Assembly (NCBI GenBank): GCA_946902875.1
Contig: OX336340.1
Location: 4,423,739-4,487,738 of the forward strand
DNA length: 64,000 nt
Reading direction: 5' to 3'
DNA from: Nematopogon swammerdamellus
Lineage: Eukaryota; Arthropoda; Insecta; Lepidoptera; Adelidae
Position 1 is the stretch's first letter, and the number at the start of each line of letters is the position of its first letter. Shown here piece by piece: positions 52,902 through 63,880 of this stretch. The notes beneath the pieces were generated by a model, which saw only the letters and a program-made list of their open reading frames with translations, did not search any database and had not been told where the DNA came from. Position numbers and translations under genes: made by a program.

Positions 52902-53185
52902 TTAAGACGTACCCATAGCTGGCTGCTTTGCAAAAATTTCGTTTTATTCATGCACTTTTGCGTTAGATGAAAAAAATGATTTAATTTGGATTTTTTTCAT
53001 CTAACGCAAAAGTGAATGAATAAAACGAAATTTGTATTGCACTGATAAATAACTAAACCACAAGCACAGAACATTATTTTTGTAGATTTTTAAATTTTAT
53101 TACCATAAATTTTTTTAAATTTAAAAACTACCCCGACTTACGACCTTTTTCTATGCAAAGCAGCCAGCTATGGGTATCGTCTTAA
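52902..53185. mobile_element. Foldback MITE with nested hairpins
   Basis: The outer ends TTAAGACGTACCCATAGCTG and CAGCTATGGGTATCGTCTTA are 31 bp. An inner pair of about 45 bp is centred near 52984 (CACTTTTGCGTTAGATGAAA and its inverse). Confidence 0.8.
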
Positions 53186-53393
53186 CCGTTGTTCACACAG
53201 GGGTTGCGTAGCAGTTTCGTAATTTCGTGCGTGCATCATCGCTACCAGTGTTTACTCGGGCATGAAAGAAGGGAATAGCTACGTTATCCTCTGAGTGTGA
53301 AGAAAGTTCACACTTGACAAGCATTTTATTTGTTTTTAAATATCAAAATTTCAAACGTTTTAAAGCACTTTTGTATGAAGAAAGTGATTAAAT

Positions 53394-53490
53394 AAAAGCA
53401 CTGACATAGCGCCAAGTTCACCCGGTGTTATGAGCTGACATCACGGATGTTGTAGCCAATCGTGTCGGTTTCCATAAAAAAAAAAAATAA
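53394..53490 (+). repeat. SINE family B, 3' tail
   Basis: AGCACTGACATAGCGCCAAG to TCGGTTTCCATAAAAAAA. Confidence 0.65.
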
Positions 53491-53714
53491 AAAAAAAATT
53501 CAATAATGTAAAAAAAACCCTAAATTATTCAATTTCACATAAACAATACATTTTCAGTGAAAAAAAGGGGATGTAACACCGTGTATTTAAATTAACCAAC
53601 AAACAAATAAACATAATATCGTCAGCTACAAGGATTTGAACTGGAACTTTTGGCATTGAAGAAGATTTGACAAATATTTGGTCATTAGATAGATGCAAAG
53701 CCGAAAATGAAAAG

Positions 53715-54448
53715 AAAAAAACCGACCAAGTGCGAGTCGGACTTGCGCACCGAGGTTTCCGCACCACAAAAAAAAACATTGAAAAAAAACACGTCTGCTG
53801 TATTGGTATCCCCCTTAATTTTTTACTTTTTCTCATTTTTATTATTTGTTGTTATATCTTCAATAATAACACATTAAGCGGCGGGTGGCCGAGTGGTTTG
53901 GGCATCGGCTTCTCGTGCGGGAGGTCCGAGGTTCGAATCCAACTGGCGTGTACGAATGAGTTTTTTTTGACGAAAAAATTTACGTGCATACCTACACCTG
54001 CTGCTTCACCGTTCGGAACCGGTGTAAAACTATAGGTCCCTTCCCATGCCCCTTACTAGGTGGTAGGCTCAAATTGTAGCCGACTGGGTTGGTACCACCG
54101 TACAGGATGTAAGATGGCCGCATAGCAACCTCGGTTGTGTTCTCCTCTAGTCCAGTATAGCCAGCAATCCAGGGAAGTCTCCGGTATGGCACCTACCTTC
54201 TCGGAGGTGATATTGGCTAGTCAGAGCATGTGCTTTGGCCCCTCTGACTCAGCCACCCATACCGGATTACATAAAAAAAAAAAAACATATTCTGTGAAAA
54301 TTTCAACGGGCTACCTATTACTGTTCAAGATATACAGCCCTCGGACAGACAGACGGACGGACGGACGGACGAACAGACGGACGGACAGACAGACAGACAG
54401 ACGGCGTAGGCTTAGTAATAGGCTTCCGTACCGGATACGGAAACCTAA
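53715..54448 (+). repeat. Family D repeat interrupted by SINE A
   Basis: The left half begins ACCGACCAAGTGCGAGTCGG. The right half begins CATATTCTGTGAAAATTTCA and ends GGCTTCCGTACCGGATACGG. Confidence 0.7.
53878..54285 (+). mobile_element. SINE family A, full-length
   Basis: The tRNA-like head has box A TGGCCGAGTGG and box B GGTTCGAATCC. A 330-bp body follows, including CTTACTAGGTGGTAGG and GGTTGGTACCACCG, and a poly(A) tail. It is inserted in a family D repeat, whose halves lie at 53715-53877 and 54286-54448. Confidence 0.85.
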
Positions 54449-54449
54449 A

Positions 54450-54655
54450 AATACACCCCGATCAGCCCCTGTACCTGCCCCTGCGCCGGCGGCGTTACTC
54501 ACTCGCCGAAGTGAGTATGAGATACGATCTCACTCAACCAATCAGAAGGCGTTCGCTGAGGGATCCGGCCCGGCTATTGGTTGAAATATGCGAGCATTTG
54601 TGTGAGTTAGCGAGTCATCTAACGCCGGTAGACCTCCAGGATACGCTCCATGGCT
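54450..54655. other. GC-rich segment with an internal inverted repeat
   Basis: GGCGTTACTCACTCGCC and its near inverse GCGAGTCATCTAACGCC bracket 130 bp that includes ACCAATCAGAAGG and GGCTATTGGTTGAA, inverted CCAAT-like words. It may be a MITE. Confidence 0.45.
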
Positions 54656-54659
54656 TGGC

Positions 54660-54925
54660 TTCAATATAACACTGTAAGGTTGCTTTACTAGCTGGTAGCG
54701 CTAAACCCGCTCGGTTTGGTGATTGGCCCACCGCACTGAGTGAAGGTCAAATTGTCTACTAAAAGTTGTCCAAATTTTCCGACCAATCCTGTGTAGCCAA
54801 CGCTATGAAAGGGAAACACTGACATGCCAATAGTTATGTCAGGAAAAAGCTTTAAATGTGTTTGGCTGGTGATGTGGTCAACTATGTCAGATAATTTTGA
54901 TGTTGCTAATATGAAAAAAAAAATC
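54660..54925 (+). repeat. SINE family B, old diverged body
   Basis: TTTACTAGCTGGTAGCGCTA, CCACCGCACTGAGTGAAGG and GTGTAGCCAACGCTATG follow the family order with many changes. Confidence 0.5.
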
Positions 54926-55333
54926 TTTTAAATTAACTACCTACATCAGTCGCCTTAAGGTTAATCCACAATGTTTAATTGAGGATGACTAACAATGCTT
55001 AAGGCCTCGACGCGTTTCGGCGTACACGTACCAAGTAGGTCTATGTCAAAATTTAACGGCAGAAGTTCTATTTTGTATTTAATTTTTCTGCATTACAAAA
55101 GGTGGACTTATTTGAGTACTAACACGTAGTAGTGAATCGAAATTACACATAAACATTAAATTTATACGTCGTCTGTCGACACAGCTTATTTTCTCCGAAT
55201 CGATTGGACGAAAACGTTAAAATATGGTACATAAATTGAAAAAAAAAATTTTTTTGTACATCATATAACATATGAATGAAAAGGGAATGTTTAAAAGATA
55301 TTAATTTTTTTTTTCAGAAATCTAGCATCTCCT

Positions 55334-55353
55334 CCCCCCCCCCCCCCCCCCCC
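55334..55353 (+). repeat. Poly(C) run
   Basis: About 20 consecutive C. The length may be unreliable in the assembly. Confidence 0.8.
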
Positions 55354-55671
55354 ATATTCCGAAAAATTTCGATAGATATTTCTTGCCAGGTTCTTCTCCG
55401 CAGTAATCGACTGGAAAGGAAATGAACTGGACATTTCCAAGAACAGTAAGCCCCGAGACTATTTGAATACAGGTTACACCAGCGCTGATCACTGTGTTGC
55501 TAGCAAATTGCTACCTATCGAGATTGCTACCTCCTAATAGGCGCCGGAGTATCATTATGACAGTTCAACATTGACACATTTACTTGGTATAACCCACGGG
55601 TTTACTGCGTGCGTGCAGTTCTCTGTATGTAAACAAGATTTGTTCCTAATCTTGCGTTCAATTATTTTCGG

Positions 55672-56062
55672 CCTCGATAGCTCAGCGGTGCGGTCGGTCG
55701 ACTGTCGGACGTGATCATAAGCACACCCGGGCGCGGTCTGTACTTGGATGGATGACCGCTCGACCGTTGGAGACTGACCGTGGTTCTGTTTCACGTAAAT
55801 CTGTTATTCCCTTCTTACCTTACTAGGTGGTAGGGTTTAAACCGCTACGGTTGGTACCAACCACCTGCACAACTACCGCACTGAATGAAAGATAGGTTGA
55901 AACGGCTATGTAAATAGTTCGTGTTTTCAGTCCATTTCAGTGTAGCCGGCACGACCGAAGGGAATCACTGACATGGCACCTAGTTCACCAAGGTGTTGTA
56001 GGGCTGACATCACGGATGTAGTAATATGCAATGTGGCCAATCGTGTTAGTTTCCATAAAAAT
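55672..56062 (+). mobile_element. SINE family B, full-length
   Basis: It has the head GCCTCGATAGCTCAGCGGTG, then GGGCGCGGTCTGTACTTGG, the body with a small insertion near 55860, and an A-rich tail. Confidence 0.8.
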
Positions 56063-56299
56063 AAAAACCTCGTTTTCAACCACTGATGACGTTTGCGGAG
56101 TACACAATACGCGCGGACTGTCATTTTGACATTGAAAATGTCTTTTTGATCGCTTCAGTATAGTCCCCGATTTCCAGCGAGAGTGCGAATTTGCCCTGGT
56201 GTCGTGAGTTTTAAGGCTACATATGCTGTGAAATGACGCGTATCGACGAGGGCTACAAGATGGTGAAAAAAATAAATATAAAAAGTTTGAGAGTTTTGG

Positions 56300-56585
56300 C
56301 ACAGATTACTTAATAGTTACTTCCTAACAGATAAATCACTCCATAGAAAATGTTCCTACCTTCGGGCTTTAATAGCCTACTGCTTCATGTCGCTAATCGC
56401 TGCGTGCGAAAATGTACCTTAACGATCGAGTGTAAAGTGGTTATTGCTTTGCAGCTGGGCGCAGTTGCGTGGGCGAGCGTCTATGTATACTTCGCGCGGC
56501 TGACGAATTTTCACTGAAATAGACCGCCGGGCGGCCCGTCGGGCGGTAGGTAGTTAGCGCGCGCAAGTACATAGAGTGCGTGAGG
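56300..56585 (+). repeat. 280-bp inverted repeat, left copy
   Basis: CACAGATTACTTAATAGTTA, CCTTCGGGCTTTAATAGCC, ACGATCGAGTGTAAAGTG and GCGAGCGTCTATGTATACTT are found in inverse order at 58650-58930. Confidence 0.8.
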
Positions 56586-56589
56586 CTTA

Positions 56590-57580
56590 GTTTTGGAGAA
56601 AATCGCAAAAAACCGCTCAAACTAGCCGGTTTTTTTTGGGTGTGAATAGGGCACTTTTATCATCGTCATCATCAGCCTGTATCGGTCCACTACTAGACAT
56701 AGGCCTCTCTCAAGGCACGCCAGATGGACAGATGACCTAAAAAAAGGTAGCCGGGAGTGGATGGATGAGAAGAGCGGAAGACCGCACTTTTATAAATATT
56801 TCTAAATATATATTTTAAACTTTTATACTTATATATTGTAGATTGATTCAATGGGGATTTACATATTTCTTATGTTTGAATACGCCCTAAAAGTCATTTT
56901 CAATGTGAATTTTTTCTAGTGCAGAGCCTCTGTTTAAAAATGTGTTAATGTGTAATAAATTAATTTGATTATTGAATTTAAATTCGAGTTCTCCATCCGG
57001 CAGAGTGCTCACGAGGGTTTTTTGACCCGTAAAGTCGGGCTCAAAGATTCATAATAATAACTCATACTATACAAAAGAATAGCTAATTACAAAATTGTAC
57101 ACAGATGGGTATATATTTGCTAAACAAAAAATTTTACAAAAAAAAGCATGTCAGCATGAGGGATCCGTAACCCATAGATATTATAAAACGGTAACATCGT
57201 GCAGATACGTAAAGGTTGCGCGAACGCTGCATGCGTTGCGGGCGAGGCTCTACTGGTGTGTCAGAACATATCTCACAGTATGTTCCAAGATGTTCCTCGT
57301 TACGTAGACCGTAGAAGTTTATGGACATTTTTTGAAGTGAAAACTTCTTTAGGCGGGTTGAGAGATTTTCGGTAGGGGGTAAAAATTATTAATTCGCGTG
57401 GCGTGTCGACATGCATGTTGATGCATGTTAACACGCATGCTTTCTTAAAAAGTTGCACTGTCAAACAGCCATTGGGTGACGGGCCGCTCTGCGAATTTAC
57501 TACCGTCGTCAGCCAGTTCTTTTTATTATTCCAAAGTTTCAAGTTCTCACTTCTGTCGTCAGTCCCCATGACTGCTAATT
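56590..57580. other. No gene recognised
   Basis: A short repeat at 56660-56790 (ATCAGCCTGTATCGGTCCAC) recurs inverted near 24425-24520. The rest is unassigned. Confidence 0.45.
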
Positions 57581-57581
57581 T

Positions 57582-57981
57582 ATTTTTTATGTAATCCGTT
57601 AAGGATGGCTGAGCCAGTGGGGCCAAAGCACATGCTCCGACCAGCCAATATCACCACCGAGAAGGCAGGTGTTATAACGGAAATCTCCCTTTGAATTGCT
57701 GGCTACACCGGACTAAAGAAGAACACAGCCGAGGCTGCTATGCGGCCATCTTACGTCCAGTACGGTGGTATCAACCCAGTCGGTGACAATTTTAGCCTAC
57801 CACCTACTAAACTGGGCAAGGGCAGGGACCTACATCGGTTACATTTTACATCGGTTCCGAACAGTGAAGCAGCAGGTTTTTTTTTTACATTGGTACACGC
57901 CGACCGGATTCGAACCTCGGACCTCTCGCAAGAGAAGCCGAAGACGCCCAGACCACCAGGCCACCCGGCCACCGGCCGCTT
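57582..57981 (-). mobile_element. SINE family A, full-length, diverged head
   Basis: The body is clear. The head carries an extra CGGCCACC-like duplication (57955-57975) that disrupts box A. Confidence 0.75.
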
Positions 57982-58309
57982 CATATTATGACATGATGAC
58001 ATTCACGTCACACGGCTCTACGGTACCCTCATCACTGCGCACAAGAGCTGCGCAATAATAAACGACAACAGAAGAAGGTGTCTATGAAAATAATTTGCAT
58101 TGTGCAAGATGTCGGGGTCACTCATACAGCACTTACCGTTTGGTCGATCAAGGTTCGAGTCCCGTCTCTACACTTGAACTATCAACTTACGTAATAGACA
58201 CTCGGCACTGAGTAGCGTATGGCGTTGTTGGTGTGATCTTCTAACTTTTGCCTGTGGCTTTGGCTTCGCTCGCGTTAAGATTGGTTGAAATGATAATAAT
58301 ATTACGCTT

Positions 58310-58375
58310 TATTCCACTTAATAAGGGCGGGCTTATTGCCTTAGGCAATTTCATCCAGTCAACCCGGTGGACCTA
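58310..58375 (-). repeat. LINE-type 3' end
   Basis: TTTATTCCACTTAATAAGGG, CGGGCTTATTGCCTTAGGC is the inverse of the 13650 type. Confidence 0.5.
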
Positions 58376-58507
58376 CATTTTTACATGGAATCCGAACCAT
58401 GTAGCAGTACATAGGTGAAAGTATGTGGGTGATTATTTTTTCTAATCTTACTAATAGTTTAAGGCCCATACATTAAGTAATCTGTGCCCATACGATATTA
58501 TATCACA

Positions 58508-59045
58508 CATTAGCTTTTTCCCGCGGCTTCGCTCGCGGTAGACTCGGTTTAAAAGCAAATCCGATTTAACGCAAAATTTGCGTATAAATCGGATTTAATC
58601 GGAGAGAGAGAGAGGATATAAGAGAAGCGATCGTTTATTATCATCTCTCATCTCTCTCTCGCGCGGGCTAACTACCTATCGCCCGACGGGCCGCCGGCGG
58701 TCTTTTTCAGTACGAATTTGTCAGCCGCGCGAAGTATACATAGACGCTCGCCCACGCAACTGCGCGCAGCTGCAAAGCAATAAACACTTTACACTCGATC
58801 GTTAAGGTACATTTTCGCACGCAGCGATTGGCGATGTGAAACAGTAGGCTATTAAAGCCCGAAGGTAGGAACATTTTCTATGGAGTGATTTATCTGTTAC
58901 GAAGTAACTATTAAGTAATCTGTGCCTAAGGCTATTTAGCGTGATGGGATATAGCCTAAATGAACCTCAAGAACTACTCTTTACATTGGTGCAAACCACA
59001 TCAAAATGTGTTAAGTGGTTCCGGAGTTTACCCCAGACATACATA
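58508..59045 (-). mobile_element. Decayed Helitron-like element, minus orientation
   Basis: The minus strand ends with GCGAGCGAAGCCGCGGG. It shares the AAATCGGATTT and AAACCGAGTCTACCGCGAGC blocks with the element ending at 30428. It contains one arm of the 280-bp inverted pair described at 56.3 and 58.65 kb. Confidence 0.5.
58645..58930 (-). repeat. 280-bp inverted repeat, right copy
   Basis: Inverse of 56300-56585, here joined to a Helitron-type end at 58508. Confidence 0.8.
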
Positions 59046-59049
59046 TAGA

Positions 59050-59855
59050 CACGTTTGACGTTCCCCTTTTATAAGTAGTAGAGAAGAAGATAAGGCATGC
59101 CCAAATAAACTCTGCGGGTTTTAAATAAATATAAGTATCGTACGTGACGCAAAACAAACCGTTTAGGATGGAAGTCGTCACATTTGCAGTGACATAAACG
59201 TTTGTTTTTATACGGAAGCGGGTGTTGTCGAAATGTTGAAGCAGGAAAACTGCCATCTACGGAAATAAGATTTACCTAAAGATCATTTTCACTGTGCTAA
59301 AATATAGATTGTGTCAATGAGTTTATAAAAAAAAAACTTAGAGTTTTTTTCGACCCACATTTTAAATGTTTAAAAGTTTATGTTATGTTTCCTTAGCTCT
59401 AAACAAAACAGGTTTCTCAGGATTTTATGTGGAAAATTCGTTCACATCAAGAGCGATTTTTCGTACAATAATGATAATTTTTAGGGTTCCGTACGTCAAA
59501 AGAGGAAAAAACTGAACCATTATAGGATCACTCTTGCTTCTGTCTGTCCGTCTGTAGCAGATAATTTTCTCCGAATCTACTGAACGAAAAAAGCGGAAAT
59601 TTCGTCCATATTATATACGGTGTTGCAGAAGGGGGTTATTCTATATGTGAAACAAACCAAATCTGTGGCGAAAAATTTGTTTTTAAACAAAACAAAACAT
59701 ATTTTTTCCATACAAATTTTAAATACCTATTCCCAAAATTTATGGAGAAAAAAATTTTTTTTTCTTCAAATTAAAACGTCGTAGAACAAAAGTTGTTCTA
59801 TTTCACGTACAGAATCACCCCCTGTCGGGTTTTACGGTTGGGGTTGCAACACCGT
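59050..59855. other. No gene recognised; dispersed repeat near 59485-59600
   Basis: TTAGGGTTCCGTACGTCAAA, CTGTCTGTCCGTCTG and TTTTCTCCGAATCTACTGAA are shared with 23575-23690 and 60700-60815. Confidence 0.45.
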
Positions 59856-59858
59856 GTA

Positions 59859-60259
59859 TACACCGTGTCCCAAAACTCAAATTCAAGCGGGAACCAGGGA
59901 GTAGGCCATTTTATGACTACCCAGGGAAAAGTAAGAAAAAAAATCGGAGTCATTTATTTTTTTAGAAAAAAATTGAACTGAATATTTTTTTTGTAAAACT
60001 ACAGGCATTCTGGTTTTGTTTAAGATACTGATCAATAGCAGAGTTATTTAGGCTACCTACCAATACATTTTTTTTAACAATTATATTTGCAAATTTGTAG
60101 TCGTAGTACCTAAAAATATCAATTTTCAACGTTTCTCAAAAAATGCTCACATCATAAAAAACAAATGACTCCGATTTTTTTTCTTATTTTTCCCTGGGTT
60201 CTGATAAACTGGCCTACTCCCTGGTTTCCGCTTGACGTTGAGCTTTGGGACACCCTGTA
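59859..60259. mobile_element. MITE with long inverted ends, TA target
   Basis: The ends share GTGTCCCAAA and AACCAGGGAGTAGGCCA, and further in AAATCGGAGTCATTT. The flanks are TA. Confidence 0.75.
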
Positions 60260-60818
60260 TGTAGAGTTTTATGACACAATCACGGACGTATAGCGTAAAT
60301 AAAATAATTTCAATTTTGAGGATAAATTTTTTAGAACAAATGAGTAAGTAAAATTTTTTTTATGCATCATGTGATATATCAATGAAAATACCTCGTTATA
60401 AGGAATACAAATATTTTTTTAGCCAGAAAAGATATTAAATATGCAATAATCGAACATTCTGTTGGCATTGGTCCTTATCTCTATTTGGTCTTATCTCAGA
60501 AACCACTGAGACTAAAATTAAAAAAAAAAATTGAAATAAAGGGCCTCTCATATAGTTTACAGGAAAACCTAAACGACAATCCCAAGTCTTAAAGTTCTCT
60601 CGAACAATGGAATGGCACGGAACCCCTTCTACACAAGTTCGACTCGCTTGGCCGCATTTTTTTTAGTTCTGTTTGTAGTTTCCATGTTTTTCACGATAAT
60701 AAACTTTTTTTCGTCCACTAGATTCGGAGAATATAATCTGTGACAGTCGGACAGACAGACAGACATACACAAGAGTGATCCTATAAGGGTTCCGTTTTTT
60801 TTCTCTTTTGATTTACGG

Positions 60819-60884
60819 AACCATAAAAAACATTTGTGTGACTTATGTTATGACTCATAAGTCACACAAATGTTTTTTATGGTT
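60819..60884. repeat. Perfect hairpin, 29-bp arms and 8-nt loop
   Basis: AACCATAAAAAACATTTGTG ... with its exact inverse at 60856-60884. It sits between a family E-type tail and a MITE. Confidence 0.85.
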
Positions 60885-60944
60885 CGCGTGGTCATAATAA
60901 TTTTGCGGTCGATCTGGGGCACCCTGTACACTATTCCTTATATA

Positions 60945-61271
60945 CAGGATCTTGTAAAGGCCAGTACATCAATTTCGCCAGCGCAATCCTATGTTTTTCC
61001 GCGGCAAAAAAGTAAACAAAGTTTTTTTCTAAAGTGTCCAGTTTTCGAGATATTAATTTTTGAAATTTTGTTTTCGTCAAGTGTAATTTGACGCGAATTT
61101 CGTGCGGAAAATTAGATCCTTTTAATAGACTAAATAAATCAATTAGTTTGTATGAAAATCGTAACTTTTTATTTAAAAGGAAATTAAGAAAAATGTTGTT
61201 TGACTTTTTTGTTACTATAGATCCCAATAATCATTTCTTAAATTTAATGTAGTGGCCGTTACAACAACCTG
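60945..61271. mobile_element. MITE related to 23101-23550
   Basis: The ends are CAGGATCTTGTAAAGGCCAG and ATGTAGTGGCCGTTACAACA. The internal AGTTTGTATGAAAATCGTAA is shared in inverse orientation. It lacks the GC-rich core. Confidence 0.7.
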
Positions 61272-61297
61272 TATAACTAATGAAGACTAGAACTATT

Positions 61298-61625
61298 TGT
61301 ACCGTGCGTGTGGGGCCGGTACTTTAAAAGAATAGCCCCACTGCATCTCTCCCCGTGCATGCCGTAAAAGGCGAGCAAGGGATGTGACTTCCTTCTTATA
61401 TTTTTAGGTGGTAGGGTTTACCCCGCGCGGGTTGGTACCACCGCACTGAATGAAACGTCGGTCGAAACGGCTATGTAAATATAGTTCGTATTTTCCATTC
61501 AGTTCAGCCGACATGAAATGAAGGGAAGCACTGACATGGCACGTAGTTCACCCGGTGTTATGGGCTAACATCACGGATGTTGTAGGTGATGTAGCCAACC
61601 GTGTCTAGTTTCCATAAAAAAAACC
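61298..61625 (+). mobile_element. C/B chimeric repeat
   Basis: Same layout. The junction reads GCAAGGGATGTGACTTCCTT. Confidence 0.7.
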
Positions 61626-61639
61626 TTGTCTAATGAAGA

Positions 61640-62060
61640 CTAGAACCATTTTGTAAGTACATAGTTTAGAGTATCCTAGAGCCGACGACGTGACTGAAGT
61701 AATACCGCAAAGTGTCTTCAACATCATGATACTGTCCCAATTCCATTTCTTAATTAATGCGGTTAGTCTCTACTCTACTCGGTTACATCCCATCTACCTA
61801 ATGCAATCTGACGATATATACGAGTATTATATCGAAGTCCAACGCTCGTTGTTGGTAATGTCGAATGTAATTTACCGGCAATTTCAAATGTATTAACATT
61901 TCATAAATATGTGCAATACTGTTATGAGGAGATATAGAAACTTGATTAAAAAATCGATAAAATAAACATTAAAATTGGAAATCGAAGTTTGAGTAATTTT
62001 TGTAGTAAGAGGGGCGACCACCCAGTCAGGAGATAGCTGTGATGTTATGTATGTATTTTT
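61640..62060. other. No gene recognised
   Basis: AT-rich, followed by a 35-bp SINE B tail (62062-62095) that abuts the LINE fragment. Confidence 0.45.
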
Positions 62061-62091
62061 TTTTATGGAAACTGACACGGTTGGCTGCATA

Positions 62092-62537
62092 CTACATGTG
62101 GCTGATAGGCTCGATGGTTTTGGGGAATCGCTGGCGTTCGCTCTGGACATATCCAAAGCATTCGATCGCGTCTGGCACCGGGGAATCTTAAGCAAACTTC
62201 CGGTGTCCCTACAAAACTGTGCACTTGGATCTCCAGCTTTTTGAGTGGTCGGTCGATCTTTGTCACCCTAGATGGTGCCTGCTCGGCCGACTACTCAATC
62301 AATGCTGGTGTTCCACAAGGATCCGTGCTGTTGCCTACCCTGTTTCCATTGTTCATTAAACATGCTCTCGCTCGGCGAAATACACTGTTACGCGGACGAC
62401 AGCACGGTGCACGAAGGGTTCATCAAGGACTGGAAGGGTAGAGAGGCCTCAGCAGCAAACGCGAGACGCTAAAGGTTAATTTTAAAGGTTCTCGCTTAAA
62501 GGTTCTCGAAAAAGTATCTCTTCAAAGTCCTCTTAGG
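62092..62537 (+). pseudogene. Jockey-like LINE reverse transcriptase fragment, left part
   Basis: The visible motifs are FALDISKAFDRVWH (motif A), GVPQGSVL (motif B) and CYADDSTVHEGF (motif C with DD), spread over two frames by frameshifts. The copy is broken by a hAT-like insertion at 62538 and resumes at 63881. Confidence 0.85.
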
Positions 62538-62936
62538 CACTGGCGGACTAAGACATTTTGAGGCCCGGGGCGATCTTTAATTTTGGGCCCCCTGGCGCCC
62601 TCCAGATTTGAATATTTACTGAATTGAACACAATGCAGATGGAAACTCAAATTTTAATCAATATTTTTACCACGTTACAAACAGATTTACAAGTGAAAAA
62701 CAAGTAATTAAAAGGCTTAGCCACAAATAGCCAATACACATTGGCACATAAAAAATCGAGAACATTTATAAGGGGAGCATTTTTATCGTAGCATGATGTC
62801 GTTCCACCTGGCAGTAACTTCTTTTTTGTCTTGATAGAGGTAACGTGCAAGATTTCTTGTCATACATAAGTATCTTGTATGGTTAAAAGAGACGAACGCA
62901 CTGAATTAAGGCCGTTCTAAACGACTAAAAATAAAG

Positions 62937-63085
62937 TGTTTTCCGGCCGCGCGTGTGTAGTAGAAACTACCCAAAGCGAAGCAATGACATGGCACCACTG
63001 AATTAGGGCACTAATGGGCTTACAATTGCGGGTGTAACAGATCGTGTACTTAGCCAACTGACACGTTTTATAAAAAAAAAACGCC
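62937..63085 (+). repeat. SINE family B, ancient tail inside the hAT-like element
   Basis: GTTTTCCGGCCGCGCGTGTG, AATGACATGGCACCACTGA and CCAACTGACACGTTTTAT follow the family order. Confidence 0.5.
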
Positions 63086-63475
63086 AAGTGCGAACCAGAT
63101 CGCTCACCGAGGGTTGCATACCACATGTATATGTGTTTCCAAAATTGTGTTTATAATAACAAATCGCCTAAATAAAAACTACAGCAATGGTTTGACTATC
63201 ATGCTATTGTTTTTTGTAGTTAAAATTTTTTTTTTTTCACAACTGTCGAAAAAAGCTGCAGCTTCCCTATAATCTATTTCTTAAATGTACCAACCATATA
63301 ATCAATTATAATAATCAATACTTTAATCATCATAATTTCCTCCCAAGTGCAGCCTGGGTTTTGCAAAAGGGGCGTGAAAAGGCTCCTGTCAGGCCGGCAT
63401 GGCATTCGCAATACCTACTTGTGAAATGATGCTACATGTCGTGCTATCCATAAAAACTAAATTTGCTGAACTTAC

Positions 63476-63709
63476 CACGGATGCGTACCACTCGGTTCTG
63501 CAGATCTGTCCTCCATAGAACTGGTAAACTCTGGAACTCCGGCTTCCTTGTTCAAGAGGTAACATGAATTCGCCTATGACAATATTTTAGGAAGGTAAAT
63601 AAAATCAATACTCCCAAAAAGTGCACAGCGTTTATACATTTCAGACTAAGTAAGACAACCTACCTGCAACACTACTGCCGAATGCGAACAGCTGAAGAGC
63701 GAGGGAAAA
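63476..63709 (-). other. Possible two-exon coding fragment inside a hAT-like element
   Basis: On the minus strand two GC-richer blocks (63709-63664 and 63573-63476) are separated by a 90-bp interval. That interval has GTAGGT at its start and a pyrimidine-rich stretch plus CATAG at its end, the size of a small insect intron. The second block ends in a GTG/GTAAG donor. At least two reading frames stay open across the junction, so the frame is unresolved and no family is recognised. If the second block's donor joined the acceptor at 28267, one frame would continue into the elongase start without a stop. That agreement has roughly a one-in-three chance of occurring at random. Confidence 0.3.
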
Positions 63710-63880
63710 GCAATCTGTCACATGCTCGACTTAATATACGACATCCGTCTCGCAAGAACAAAATTTTTAATTTTTTTTTCTGTATGGGTTTTTTTTTTCT
63801 ATGCCAAACCGGGGCCCCTCCTAGGTGTGGGCCCGGGGCGGACCGCCCCTGCCGCCCCCGCCTTAGTCCGCCAGTGCTCT

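Larger units (their letters stand above)
62538..63876. mobile_element. hAT-like nonautonomous element inserted in the LINE
   Basis: The ends are CACTGGCGGACTAAG and its inverse complement. They are flanked by CTCTTAGG (62530-62537) and CTCTTGGG (63877-63884), an 8-bp target duplication with one change, as in the hAT superfamily. The interior holds GC-rich ends, an ancient family B copy (62937-63085), a 3'-end repeat also seen at 34.67 kb (63335-63455), and the possible exon pair. No transposase is seen. Confidence 0.75.

Noticed and set aside
54008..54192. Short recurrent protein (GYTGLEENT..., [14 protein letters not shown]) on the minus strand, also seen at 7706 and 28518
   Set aside because: It is the translation of the SINE A body. 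Recurrence comes from the SINE, and frames differ between copies.
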